Assembly: GCA_037447655.1 (NCBI GenBank)
Contig: JBBHKE010001339.1
Location: 314,669-378,668 of the forward strand
Source of the DNA: Zygnema cylindricum
Taxonomy: Eukaryota > Streptophyta > Zygnematophyceae > Zygnematales > Zygnemataceae
Direction of reading: 5' to 3'
DNA: 64,000 nucleotides
Position 1 is the stretch's first letter, and the number at the start of each line of letters is the position of its first letter. Shown here in pieces: positions 10,961 to 21,714 of the stretch. The notes under the pieces are model-generated. The model made no database searches and was not told the origin of the DNA. It was given only the letters and a program-made list of their open reading frames with translations. A program made the position numbers and the translations under genes.

Positions 10961-11828
10961 GAGGAACAAGGGGAAGAGGAGAACGAGGATGAAGATATTT
11001 TGGAGCTTCTCCGCATCGGTAATATGGGGAAGAAAGAAAAGCACACAGATTTTCCAAGAAAGCAACAATTTGCTTTTGGAGGTATAAGGGAATTAAATAG
11101 AGAGGAGAAACTTCAGGGAGTTCAGATTATTCATAGAGTAGTTTCATAGATATTTTGGAAACACAAAAACTGGTCGGAAAGCGAGACATCAACGGATTTC
11201 GAGGAAGGGGGAGAGGTAAATCTCAAGGGGGCTCTAAAGGATAGGGGAGAAGAGGAATATTTGATTAAAAGTTTAGGGGAGGAAAAATATATTTTGGGAA
11301 TAAAAATAGAAAGTAATAGTGGAAAGAATTCCGTGGGAGAGAGTGAGGAAGGTTCACAAAATAGGGTAGTTATCATAGATAAAAATATGAGTTCGAAAGA
11401 TGTAGATTTTATGAGGAATTTAGTGGTGACTCTTGATTTAAGGATAAATTTGGGGGGTAATGGTTTTGACATCACTAATGGGAGTGATGCCATCTATAAA
11501 GGTGTGCCTGTAAAAGGGTTAGCATCTGGGTGTGTGTTGCAGATTGGAGATGGGGTTGGCTGTTTGAATTGCAAGAAGAAAAATGGATTTTGTGTGGATG
11601 GAAAAGAGATGAGGTGGATAAAATCTTTGTTTAGATTTATGAAAAATGGGATGCTAAATAAAATGTGTGATTAACAAGATGCAATGTTTATTTCAGCTCA
11701 TCTAATAGACTTGTTTGAATATGAGGCTATTTCCTTAAAGATTTATGTGAAGAAAAGAAATAAGGAAAATAAAAGAAAAATGCATTTGGTAGGAGTTGAA
11801 AGGGAAGTAGACTAGAAAATAAGGGGAG
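10961..11828 (+). pseudogene. Element D: collapsed RT/RNase H remnant and polypurine tract
   Basis: The open frame 11261-11674 contains LGEEKYILGIKIE (RT thumb motif) followed within about 80 codons by the RNase H-like SGCVLQIGDGVGC. Several hundred codons are therefore missing between normally distant motifs. Protease and integrase are absent. The region ends with aaggggag at about 11821-11828, the polypurine tract. 10961-11260 holds acidic, gag-like low-complexity sequence with no clear domain. Confidence 0.65.
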
Positions 11829-12972
11829 TGTTGAAATGTATGTATTTTCTTGGTCTGAATAAAGGAAAATTAATAAGAGGAAGTCAGCAAAGGCAGCGTG
11901 CCTCTCGCTCCAATCTCCAAACCCCCAACCTTATCGCAGTCACTAAAGGTTGGAGAGACAGTTAGAGCCATGGCTGCCCATGCTGCCCACAGAGAGAGAA
12001 TGGCTGTAGTTTTGAGTAGTTGTACCAAAAAGGTCTTGACGGACTCAGGATTTGATCTTGGAAATTGCCATCCGTCAAGAATCTAGTAGCCGGTAGCTTT
12101 ATCCTATAGTCTAGGATCAATGCTAGAGCATTTAGGGTAAGATAATTATATAAACATGAACAATGCAGTATATTTCATTTAACTGCTTACACGACGGAAT
12201 GTACACGGAAACGGGTTAAACCGCACAAATTCCGGGCCGAACGGAATTAACGAAACAACATTTTATTTTACGGCCAATATTAAATGTCGTTCTTCATCGA
12301 ACCGTCGTGGTGCGAGCCGGGATTCCGAAGTGGACAACTTCACGTTTTCGGACACCGCCACTCTGAATGACACGTTGCAGGATCCGAGAGGATTGTGCGA
12401 TTTCCGTAACGCAAGATAATAACTTCGGATGTGACAAATATCATACTGTGGAGATATCGTACATGGACCGTACAGAAAGTATGACGATACCTGTACTTTC
12501 GTGTACGGTACAATCTTACGATTGGACCGTACCTCAGTACTAGGGAGCTTAGAGAGGGGTTTTAGGACTTAGAATAATTTTGGTAGGTAGTAGCATCTCT
12601 CACAGAGAGCATCTGTATAAATAGGCAAACTTTGCCATTTAATTACAACTCACTCAGTTGACCGAATTCAACGATTCTTTTTGCTGCGGACTCAAGAGAG
12701 TCCACGCTACACAAGGTTGTAGTCAGTCAGAGTTTTTGCCTGATTGGGCGGCTGCATTTCTAATGGAAAGTCAAAGTGGGTGAATGTGTCTAAAACTCAT
12801 ATTCTAACTTTGCATTCTGTGGTGGATCTGAGCACACAGAAAGTCTTGTTTCACAGGGGTGAAGTTGTATTGGGTTTGATTGTCAATGGGTCAATCATTT
12901 GGGTTTGTATCAACTGGGAGTCGGCACTAACTAGATAAGCTTCTTGAGAGTTGCCTACTCTGAGGACCAATG
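11829..12972 (+). repeat. 3' LTR of element D, 3' end truncated
   Basis: Matches 8775-9935 by eye, with tataaatagg at about 12614-12623 and the antisense tRNA-like block at about 12033-12115. It stops at accaATGGAGG, just where the homologous C-type LTRs encode the gag start (M-E/D-V-S), and then passes into TATCG-rich sequence. Confidence 0.8.
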
Positions 12973-13105
12973 GAGGAGCATAGTATATTTTTTTCACTAA
13001 TCGTCGATAAGGTATATGTTGGTATCGGAGCGATATATCGAGACCTTGACCGTTCGATAATTGATAACTATGGTATCGGTGTTATCGCGATAAAATTTTG
13101 CCGAT
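12973..13105. mobile_element. TATCG-rich element, right part
   Basis: Contains gtatcggagcgatatatcg and tatcggtgttatcgcgataa, matching the hairpin-bearing region 8480-8570, and ends TTTTGCCGATA where the RT of relic E resumes. Confidence 0.5.
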
Positions 13106-14243
13106 ACACAACACAAATATTTTGGTCATCTTCTTCATCTTTTTGGTTAACGCTAGAGTCAAAAATATTATCAACAAATCCAAACTTTGTTAACACTTCG
13201 TGTTATCGTAAATACCATTAAGTCTCGAACCCCTATTTAAGTCCATGGGCGCTTGTTTATGTCCGTACGAGGAATTTAGCAATCGCCATAATTTTCACGA
13301 AATCACTCCTTGCTTCACCTTCATATTAACTTCCTCCTCTAAATCTCTATTTAAGAACGTTGTCTGGAGGTCAATCTGTTGCACATGATTACTATAGACA
13401 ACAGGAATGGGAACATCATCAAGAATAAGTCAAATTTTACTAGTGGTGTGTATGTTTCAGTATAATCAGTTCCTTTTTGTAAAAACACAATACCCCCTAC
13501 ACAGAAACAAGCCTTTCACGTGATGCACCATTTTTCGTTTAAAAAACCCAATAAGGATCTATTTCTTTCTACTCTTTATGTAGGGTTACCTCTTCAAAAT
13601 TACAATTATCAATTATCGATTGAAGTTCTTTCTCTCGTGTCGGTATCCAATTCTTTTTTGAATTGCACGATTTGCGAGCTTCAGTGTACGATTGTGGATA
13701 TCGACATATATTTGTATAGTGATTCCTCCTTTGCCTACGAAATATAGTAATGTGAATTTTCCGCATTTCCCCATTTTCTATCAAAGTAGAGCCAACTTTT
13801 TCCCCTTGTTCTTTCTCATACTCTGCCATGGTTCCATTTCCTTCTCTTTCTCCGGTTCTTCCTCAATAATACTCTTTCGACTCGATTTAGAAGTCGAAGA
13901 TTTCAGGGTGCATTCGGGAATTTTCACTTCGAGAATTTTCACTTCAGGAATTTTCACTTCGGGAATCACCTCTAATAGTATCCAAATTCAAATTTTCGGA
14001 AAATTTCCCTTTCCCCCTTTTCACATTCGAGGCCGATTCCGACTAAACGTCTGAATTCAAACCTTTAATGTCTAAAAAATTTTGAATTTCATAATCCTTA
14101 TGAAATTCAAGTTTCGAAATTCGCTTCCTTGATCGAATTTTTTTGGATAAAATGCCCTCGTGAAAGTCCACATCGGAACTTCTATCAATGACATTTCAGA
14201 TCGGATCATAGATCGCATAAAGGCTCCCTTTGGAGCTATAATC
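13106..14243 (-). pseudogene. Relic E: integrase tail, linker and N-terminal reverse transcriptase
   Basis: On the minus strand from 14243: a decayed integrase tail (KGSLYAIYDP, then DVDFHEGIL). Next comes an acidic linker with a repeated EVKIP unit (about 13880-13965), coded by a 15-bp tandem repeat. Then the linker end motif, partly intact, PQSYTEA..., EKELQSIIDN (13569-13829). RT follows in broken frames: TDYTETYTPLVKF, a degenerate first catalytic motif, YGHKQAP and KFGFVDNIFDS. It reaches the residues just before the YVDD box at 13106, where the TATCG element cuts in; the box continues at 8436. Multiple stops and frameshifts. Confidence 0.65.
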
Positions 14244-14932
14244 TGTTGAAGGTCATGGGCATATTGACTCGGTTGCGATCCCCTTCCACTTTGCGTCACA
14301 CTTGCACCACCTAGGATATTCGTCCCTCTTGCACTTTGCGTCACACTTGCACCTGTCCTTGACGGAGCAGGTGGAGCACTAGGGCCAATAGGAGCACTTG
14401 CAGCAAGAGCTGAGCTATTGTTAGATATGATAGGAAAAGCAAACCCAATACTGTAAGATATGTAACCAGAAATGAAAGAGATCTTTCAACCAGACAAACA
14501 TATAACACAGACAAATCAAAGACAATAGAACACAGCACACCTTAAATTGCACTTAGTGCTCTCATTTCATTAAACTATGTAGAATGTACATTCTGTATCA
14601 AATTGATCAATCCTAATTGAACTAAATACTCTAAAGATCTCAAAAACATCTTAAACGTATGTAGTGGGTTCACCAAAATATCTACTGAAAAAATTCTAAG
14701 TGCTTGGTCCAGAATGGTCTTCTCACAATATCTATACCCTACAAATCTGTGAGACATGTTTCACATCTACGTTCATTTGGCAGCCGTGCATATTTGTTTA
14801 CTCCTAAAACGATCTATGTAGATATTTCAAAAATCCACGCTAAATATGGTCAATGTTAAACTGTCTAAGTCCAAAAATATTCTAAGTCCTAGACTCCAAT
14901 TTCTAAGATTTACTACAGCTTACTTTCCAATA
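14244..14932 (-). repeat. Solo LTR of family B inside relic E (689 bp)
   Basis: Both ends match element B LTRs (TGTTGAAGGTCATGGGC at left, CCAATA at right). There is no internal region. It splits the integrase tail of E: the flanking sequences read through as a Copia integrase when it is removed. Element-strand flanks cgTTA and gaTTA may be a decayed 5-bp target duplication. A solo LTR arises by LTR-LTR recombination. Confidence 0.8.
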
Positions 14933-15620
14933 TAACGAACAAAATAGTCGGACCAACTTTGAGATGCAAATTTTCCTTTCCTCTTTTGAGACTGCACATA
15001 CACCATAGCACGACACCCCCGAATCCGAAAGTGATAAGGGGTTTGTTTACGACCATACCAAAATCGAATGGTATTTTCTCCCCCGAAAATGAAGTGAGCC
15101 CCTGATTACAAAAATCATTGGCGGTGAAAACTGCATCTCCCTGTAAATTGACGCTTCGGTCGGATCCATAAATTATCGAACACACCATTTCTTAAGGTGT
15201 GTTATTTTTCCTCTCCGTGATGCCATTCGATTCTGGTCAATAGGGTGCGGTCAATGATGTTGAATTCTCCATTCCTTACAATATGCATAAAAAATTATAA
15301 ATACCCCACCAATAGGAAAACGAATGTATTAGAATTTCCTCTCAAATTGCCTCTCTTCCAAACATGTCACTCTTGAAAGCGTTCAAAAGCATCTATTTTA
15401 TTTTTCAATAACATTACCCATATAGATCATGAGAAATCCTTGAGGACCACCATAATATATTTGCTTCCTCCAATAGTTTTCGGTTTGATGTCGTCACATA
15501 AATCAATGTGAACCAATTCAAGCGGATGTTGAGATCGATAAATCAGATCCTTAACCGGATAGGGCTTTTGAAATTGCCGCCCTTTACTACACCCCTCTCA
15601 TCCATTCATATTCTCACCAA
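14933..15620 (-). pseudogene. Relic E: integrase core remnant
   Basis: Minus strand, strongly frameshifted. Recognisable pieces in order are a pre-integrase end (GRQFQKPYPV-like), LELVHIDLCDDIKPKTIGGS (first catalytic Asp context HxDLxG), FKDFS-like, DAFERF, then EQN-like YSPDQN and finally RIRGCRAMVYVQSQKRKGKF. The last matches the FGC-A-VHVP---RKF motif near the integrase end. The second catalytic context is too damaged to locate. A clean stretch of 91 codons is at 14913-15188 but in a mixed frame. Confidence 0.6.
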
Positions 15621-16831
15621 TCCTCTTAAACTCTTATTTTTTATCATGCGACCATAAATGTCTCATGCGCACGAAACACACGCATAAAAAGCCCAAAAAA
15701 TGACGAATATGCGCATGAAACAAAATCCAAAAGTTTTTAAAATACGTTGACCTACTCTGACTTTATAATATAAGAAAAAATAGAAAAAACATTTAATAAA
15801 AAATTCTACTGCAACTTGGTTAGTGTAATTTTGACTATTTTTAAAAACTGTAATGTATGAAATGTGTTAGTCCGTACTAAAACTGCTCATTATTTTGTAC
15901 AGTTGTACAAAATAGGTGTTAGATAAAAGGCTTCGACAAGGAAAATTGAGTGTGTCATCACGGAGAAGCGTACTCAGATTTGAATCAAGTCATAATGATG
16001 AGGTGAAATTACTAACCTCGAATATGTGAAAATAAACTATCGCGTCGACATCCAAATTAGTGTTAGGTGTATAAACCCTTTTTAATTTTTGTTGGCGTTA
16101 GGCCTTTGAACTCCAAATAGAGTTCATTGTCTATACGTTTGTTCGGTACGAAAAGTATAAGCATTTTCAAAATCTTGAAAAAAAAACGAAATTTCGTAAA
16201 AATGTCAAAAACCGTACGAGTGATACATCTATACATGTGACTTAGGCTTCCCTCGGATGTATAGCACATCAGGTGGTGCCAAAGAGTGAGATTACCTTTC
16301 AATTTTAAGATGTGATTTATAATTTCACCGAAAATTGGAAAGGGCGATTTCAACCCACGTCGTAGAAGTCGGTCGTGCATTGAATTTGTCACTTATCTTT
16401 CGCCAATAGTTACACATCGTACAATTTTAACAATAGCATCGTCAAAAGGGCGTACTTTGTCGTTCGCGCTATCACCAATGTTTGTATCCGGATTCGGATC
16501 TCCAAAGGATATAAACCCCCCTATAGAATTTCCCTCAAAAACTCGTTGATCTACTTCGCGACATAGGTTGTCGATCAATTTTTAAAGACGGTTATGTCGA
16601 TCTCCTCCTTTTTCCCCTCATTTTAACCGAATGGGTTAGTCAAGAAAGACTCCTCAAAAGTTGCACCGGTGAACGTAAAGGGAGCTTCACTTGCTTCTGG
16701 ATCTGGTGAAGATTCAGAACGATCCGCGGATCCGGATCAGGAGGACGTGGAATGAAATAACATGGGGGCTTCTTCTTTTTCCTCCTTTAGCCGCCAAAAT
16801 AGCCACCTTCCCCGCCTCAAAGGGGATACAT
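15621..16831 (-). pseudogene. Relic E: presumed gag/protease region, unresolved
   Basis: It lies between the integrase remnant and the PBS, so gag and protease are expected here. The longest frames (16063-16392, 16393-16578) show no zinc knuckle or DSGA motif that I can defend. A patch of acidic/Ser codons near 16600-16720 could be gag N-terminus. AT-rich sequence at 15640-15950 may be foreign. Confidence 0.3.
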
Positions 16832-16844
16832 GGCTTTGATACCA
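16832..16844 (-). other. Primer-binding site of relic E (3' end of initiator tRNA-Met)
   Basis: The element strand reads TGGTATCAAAGCC, one mismatch from the common plant Copia PBS TGGTATCAGAGC. It lies two bases inside the LTR end (CCATCA). This is the conventional 3'-end type, in contrast to the anticodon-arm PBS of the other elements here. Confidence 0.75.
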
Positions 16845-16846
16845 CC

Positions 16847-18260
16847 TGATGGATCGTTAGACAAAGATAGAGTGCAAAAGACAAGCGGAAGCAATAATAA
16901 AAATCACATGAGAGAGAGCATTCCACAGAAGGTAATATATTCCATGAATAATTTTCTTTATGAAAGGTACTTACTTAACACTCTCTTGTAATAATTTGAC
17001 CTCCATTGGACCACATAATGTCCAACTTTTATAACGCCTTAAGGATAATATTTGCCCCTATGATTTCAGACTAAATAAAAGCCACACGGTCAGAAAAGAG
17101 TTTTGACCAACTCCAACCCTATGAAGGTCAACCTCCCCTCAGTCAGACGCAAAAAGAATTTATGCATCTGCTCCCTTGAGTAGTGAGTTATGGCTGGTTA
17201 AAGTTGGCCTACAAATACAAAAGGTCTCTCAGAGAGAGGTGCCTCAAAAATGTCTAAGTCCTAATTCCCTCTCTCAACCCCCTACTACTATTGTACTCAA
17301 CCAATCAGAAGTCTGTAAAGTATAAGAAGTACAACTGTCGTGTTACTTGTTGTACGGCCATGGTACGGCATGGCCGTCCCGCTGACGCCTGTTAGTTCCT
17401 GAGCCATGGTTGCTCTTCTTGAAATGTCTGACGTCTACTCATAGCTTGCCACGTGTCATCCGCTGACATTAGCTTGCAAACCGCCAAATGACCACTCCGG
17501 TGCATCGGCTCCATTGTGAGCCGTCTGATGTGAAGTCGGCAATTAATCGCGTACGTTCAAATTCAATGTCGTTTCATGTATGCCGCCATTTCGTCATCCG
17601 TTGAATATAGTACGTGAAGAGGTATATCTTTAATTACTAATCATACTCCAAGTACGTTATGCTTCATCGAGACTTAACGGATAAGGCGGACGGCTACGCC
17701 ATACAACGATCATCATGTAGAACACAGGATTAAATCTTGGTCTGGACGTGTAAGTTTTGCTAGCCTCGTGCTACCTTCCTACCTTAGTGGACGTGTAAGT
17801 TTTGCTAGCCTCGTGCTACCTTCCTACCTTAGTGTCTTCCTGACTGCCTAAGGCAGCCATGGTTGTCCTTGAGTCCTCAGTGACTACGACAAGTGTGAGG
17901 ACTTAAGAACCTTCATAGACAGACTACCAAAAGACACAAAATAGAAAATACCTTTTGCAACATCTCTCTCTCTATATGTCTCACTAGAGAAACTTTTTCA
18001 AACGTAACGTTCCAAATCAAACCAACTGAATTGAAACCTTACATACAATGTGCACTAGGAGCCTACCAATGAATCGACATCTAAACAAAAAACGACATAG
18101 TAGAAATGTACTGTTCAAACATATTCAAATAAACTTGATCAACTCGAAATCGAATTTAGCTAAAACTTAGTTACAACGAGAATCAAAACATAAGTAAAAC
18201 TAAAACCAAACTAAACATCCGAGCATTCAATCACTCAACGGCCAAAGCACATGCTGGAAG
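16847..18260 (-). repeat. 5' LTR of relic E, interrupted by a solo LTR
   Basis: Starts TGATGGATCG after the PBS. The segments 16847-16986 and 17963-about 18260 are separated by the G-family solo LTR, giving an original LTR of roughly 440 bp. The distal end is judged from similarity of 18180-18240 to 7332-7400 and is approximate. Confidence 0.5.
16987..17962 (-). repeat. Solo LTR of family G (976 bp) with target duplication TCTCT
   Basis: Bounded by TGTAATAATT at left and GCAACA at right, with TCTCT on both sides (16982-16986 and 17963-17967). Contains CACGTG at 17450-17455, an antisense tRNA-like block at about 17669-17745 and a 45-bp tandem duplication (17744-17788, 17789-17833). No internal coding region. 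Confidence 0.8.
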
Positions 18261-18511
18261 GAGGTCATCTACAATGTCACGGAAAGACATGTGACTTCAC
18301 AAGCGGTTACAAAAAATAATGTGCCTCAACATGGATTGCATACGTTGACAACTATCACACGTATTGTCAACGTATACAACCATCACAAACGCATGTTACG
18401 ATTTCGTTCTTACACATTTGGACACTTTAAAACAGTGTAGGAAGAATCTAGGCTAAAATACAAAGTAAGTTTGCTAAGTTACGAGTACTAGGGGGCATAC
18501 CCTAAGTGTTG
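18261..18511. repeat. Fragment of the 28340-29607 MITE family
   Basis: Shares cgttgacaactatcacacgtattgtcaacgtatacaacc-type text and the end region gtaagtttgctaagttacgagtac...gcatacccta with 7150-7331 and 29440-29610. Left end not found. Confidence 0.45.
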
Positions 18512-18600
18512 GTATGCCACCATATATTTCGACGACCATTTCAATTGTTAGTCGATATTGCCAAGCACCCAAGAAATCGCGCTAGGAGGCCGTCAAGTTT
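18512..18600 (-). pseudogene. Small E-type RNase H scrap
   Basis: The minus strand resembles the AISW...KYMA region of RNase H (ggtatgccaccatatatttc matches catggcggtatgcc... at 7745-7765 in E). It is too short for certainty. Confidence 0.3.
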
Positions 18601-19259
18601 ATATTTCGATACTAGGGGGTAAAATCAATAGCGTTCTTGTATTTCAATAAGAGGTTGCAATCGGGTACCTCAATCCGTATCTGACAAATACCCGCCCGCC
18701 CGCGTCGGATCTGAAATGGATTCGGGTGCCAAATTTTGGGAGCCGACTAGTTTCAGGCGTGTGAAAAAAAAAAACAATTTTGGGTATGGCCAAGTAAGCA
18801 AAAAACGAAAAAAAATTGAAGGTTTCCTAAGTACGTACCACTATAGTACTCTACAGTCCAGTATTGTCCATGCTATACAACATTATGGTACTTTGTACTC
18901 TTCGAATCGTGAAAGGTATGAGGGAGATGTACAATAAATTTTGTACTTATTCGGGTACGGACAAGTACGGGTAGTCAGGAGAAATCGAGTTTTGGTTAAC
19001 GTTTTTTTTTCGTAAACGCGTATAAGCTATCGGGTAACAATTTACGGACATGACAAAAACTAGGCGGATATTGGGTGTTCGAATTTGAAAAAAAAACTGT
19101 CAATTTCGGGTATCAAAAATGTTAACTTTTGTGACCTCTAATTTCAATCCAACAGCGAATCGTTGGAATGCGTCGAATCCGAGATAGATTCAGGTGCCAA
19201 ATTTTGGGGGCCGATCGGATTTGGACGGGCGATTCACAAATAAAAAACAATGATCGGGT
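18601..19259. repeat. Dispersed non-coding repeat J, first part
   Basis: Blocks near 18775-19000 (aagtaagcaaaaaacgaaaaa, ggtatgagggagatgtac, gggtacggacaagtacgggtag) match 25733-25920. Blocks near 19020-19135 (tcgggtaacaattta, gggtgttcgaa) match 29760-29880. Element C is inserted in it (TSD CGGGT). No credible ORF. Confidence 0.5.
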
Positions 19260-20318
19260 TGAAACTCTGAGACATCTATAAGTCCTCAAAGTAAGCAGCT
19301 CATCGAAGCCTCTAGGATAACCTTGACCCCTTTGTGTTTCAGCAAGAACAACTGCCACCCTGGCAGACAAAAACTCTGACCAACTTCACCTCTATGAAGG
19401 CAAGACTCCCCTGAGTCGATAGCAAAAAGAATCTCTGAATTTGCTCCTCTGAGCAGTAAGTTATGGAGGGTCAAAGTTGACCTTTTGTACAGAAGCTTTC
19501 GGGGAGAGAGGGTCCTATCTCCTAATTTTTCTAAGTCCTATCTCTCTCACAAACTCTATCTATTGATGTACGGAACCAATCAGATTAGTCCTCCGTACAT
19601 AAAAGTATAGCTACCGGTGTACTTTCTGTACGAACATTGTACGACATGGCTAAATGTCGACACGTGGTATCTTCGAATTCGCTCCCTTAATCCTCGGAGA
19701 TGCCGCGATCCAATGTCATTCCGCCACGTGTCATCCGATGTGGCGATGATCAAAAACAGCCAAATTTCTCTTCCGCGATCTCGGCGTTTAACTTCGGCCG
19801 TCCGATTAAATTTACATTTAATCGTAGCCGTAATAAATACATGCGCGGTATTCGTTTCGATAAATAAATAAATGCGCGATATTCGTTTCCTATACGTATC
19901 GTAATCCGTACTATTACTAGATCTATGTCTCCTGTAAAACTATCCGCCGTCAAATGAATTTTCCTACGTGGTAAAATATAAATACAAATCAAACCTAATA
20001 GTATGTATCGAAACATCTAGACTTAACGGCTAAGGCTACCAGCTACCGGCGCTTTGACGGTCGGCAGGTATCAGGATCAAATCCTGTCACCGACATACAC
20101 CTTTTAGTAAATAAACCTTCCTATCTGTAAATTGACTAATTTATTTCCCGTAAACCTCTGGATAGCCTAGGTAGCCATGGCTCTAGATTCCTCTCCAACT
20201 TCTCAGTGACTGCAACAAGTGTGGGAATTTGAGAGAAAAGTTAGAGGCACACTTCCTCGATTCTTTCTATATTCCAATTTCGACCTAGAAAATAATGAAA
20301 TAACCATTGATTTCTACA
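19260..20318 (-). repeat. 3' LTR of element C (1059 bp)
   Basis: TGAAACTCTG...TTTCTACA on the plus strand. CACGTG at 19725-19730; tRNA-like block at about 20018-20095. Nearly the same length as the 5' copy. Confidence 0.9.
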
Positions 20319-21245
20319 CTCCCTTTATTTTCTAATCAATCTTTAATTTCAGACCACACTTCTCCTTACAGAAAATTAGTTTAGGGGAAGGCAAAGGTTT
20401 GGTCATCATATTTGCTACCATCTCACTATCTTGTAGGTACTCTAAACTGATTATTTTTTTTTCTACTTTCTCTCTAACAAGCTGAGTCTAATGTCCATGT
20501 GTTTAGCTTTAAAATGATGTTTAGGATTAGCAGAAATAGCGATTGCAGCCTGATTATCACAAAAAAAATTCTGCACACCACTCTTAAGGTGACCAAGCTC
20601 ACCAAGCAAAGATTTCACCCACATCAATTCTTTTACAGCAGAGCAAGAGGCCATATACTTAGCCTCCATGGTGGACTGAGCAATAACCTTTTGTTGTTTG
20701 CTACTCCAACAGCAAGCCCCATCACCCACATATAATACATATCCAGAGGTACATCTCCTGATAGGAGCATCACCATAACTAGCATCACTCCAAGTAGTGA
20801 TGTCAGTATTCTCCCCACCCAAATGCAACCATATATCCCTAGTTCCTATCAGATATCTAAGGACTCTCTTAGCTGCCTCCAAATCCTTCTTAGTGGGAGC
20901 ATTTAGACTTCTACTCAGCACTCCTACAGTTGCAGCTAAATTTGGCCGAGTACAATTCATAAAATAGATTAGGCTTCCCACTACTTGCCTGTAAGGAATA
21001 GTCTGCATGAACTTCTGCTTTTTAGGAGATAATTTCTTGTCTAAGACTATGACTCCTTCTTCCTCACTCCCCTCACTTCCCTTCTTTAACTCCATTAGAG
21101 TTCTACAACTATTAGCTTTATCCATCTGAAATTTTTCCAACATGTTCCCTATTGCCTTCTTTTGAGTCAATCTTATAATCTTTCTTTCTCGGTCTCTTTC
21201 TACTTCAATTACCAAAATATATTTTGCTTCTCCCATATCCTTCAT
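20319..21245 (-). pseudogene. Element C: RT thumb, connection and RNase H
   Basis: A 260-codon open frame (20463-21245) starts at MKDMGEAKYILVIEVERD (RT thumb) and includes MEKANSC-like spacer, IPYRQVVGSLIYFMNCTRP and RVLRYLIGTRD. RNase H motifs follow: WSDASYGDAP, CCWSSKQQK, STMEAKYMA, CDNQAAIAI and KHMDIRLSL. A frameshift near 20463 separates the final segment, in which MTKP and the terminal residues ending in KID can still be read up to the polypurine tract. The plus-strand C-type fragment at 30489-30887 keeps this tail intact and helps to place the lesion. Confidence 0.85.
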
Positions 21246-21279
21246 TTCAAATCTCCCTTTAAGATCGGTTTTCAGTTTG

Positions 21280-21711
21280 TTAATTTTTTTCCATTGATTT
21301 ACTTAAAATAAGTAACTCATCAACATAAATTGCAATAAATATCAAACCTTCCTCATCTTCAAAGACATAGATTGAGTGATCTGAGCTGATCCGGATATAT
21401 CCCAAACCGGTAAGAAACTCATCAAGTTTATTATTCCATTGTCGAGGCACCTGTTTCAAACCGTAAAGGGATTTAATCAGCCGGCATACCTTACTCTCCT
21501 CTCCTTCCTCCACAAATCCTTCGGGTTGTCGCATGAAGATCTCTTCTTCCAATTCTCCATGCAAAAAGGTTGTTTTGATGTCCATCTGGTGCACCTCCAT
21601 GTCTTCCAATGCTGCTAGGCTGAGAAGTATGCGGACAGAGGGCAATGTGACGACCGGGGCAAAGGTTTCCTCGTAGTTGATTCCTTCTTTCTCTGTAAAT
21701 CCTTTTGCCAC
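21280..21711 (-). pseudogene. Element C: reverse transcriptase palm
   Basis: A 143-codon frame, separated from the thumb frame by a frameshift near 21245-21290. It starts at AKGFTEKEGINYEETFAPVV, and contains HQMDIKTTFLHGELEEEIFM (first catalytic Asp), YGLKQVPRQW, SSDHSIYVFEDEEG and YVDELLILSK. The active-site box is YVDE instead of YVDD, so a catalytic Asp is lost. A TGA (CGA Arg expected, KAR) immediately upstream cuts it from the RT start. Confidence 0.85.
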
Positions 21712-21714
21712 TAA

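Larger units (their letters stand above)
8775..12972 (+). mobile_element. Copia element D, large internal deletions, 3' LTR end lost
   Basis: The 5' LTR (8775-9935) is followed at once by a half-tRNA PBS (9936-9950). Internal sequence is only 1.9 kb (C has about 4.3 kb), with polypurine tract near 11818-11828 and 3' LTR from 11829. The 3' LTR stops at about 12972 without its last 25 bases, so no target duplication can be tested. The gag start and zinc knuckle, then short RT/RNase H scraps, show the original gag-pol order. It sits inside the TATCG element within relic E. Confidence 0.8.
7332..18260 (-). mobile_element. Old Copia relic E, split by several nested insertions
   Basis: Minus-strand Copia pieces appear in the correct order but separated: 5' LTR (16847 rightwards), PBS (16832-16844), integrase (14933-15620), integrase tail/linker/RT N-terminus (13106-14243), then RT C-terminus and RNase H (7426-8436) and 3' LTR remnant (7332-7425). 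Interruptions are a TATCG element containing element D, a B-family solo LTR and a G-family solo LTR. Reading frames join plausibly across each interruption (for example the FVVLYVDD-type box across the TATCG/D block). Coding decay is far heavier than in A, B, C or I, so E is the oldest layer. Confidence 0.75.

Noticed and set aside
16063-16578. Zinc-knuckle gag in relic E
   Set aside because: KIVRCVTIGER looked like a decayed knuckle start, but the following Cys/His residues are not there.
20018-20095. A functional tRNA gene
   Set aside because: A-box-like and T-arm-like motifs are present but the acceptor and anticodon stems do not pair; reported only as tRNA-like.
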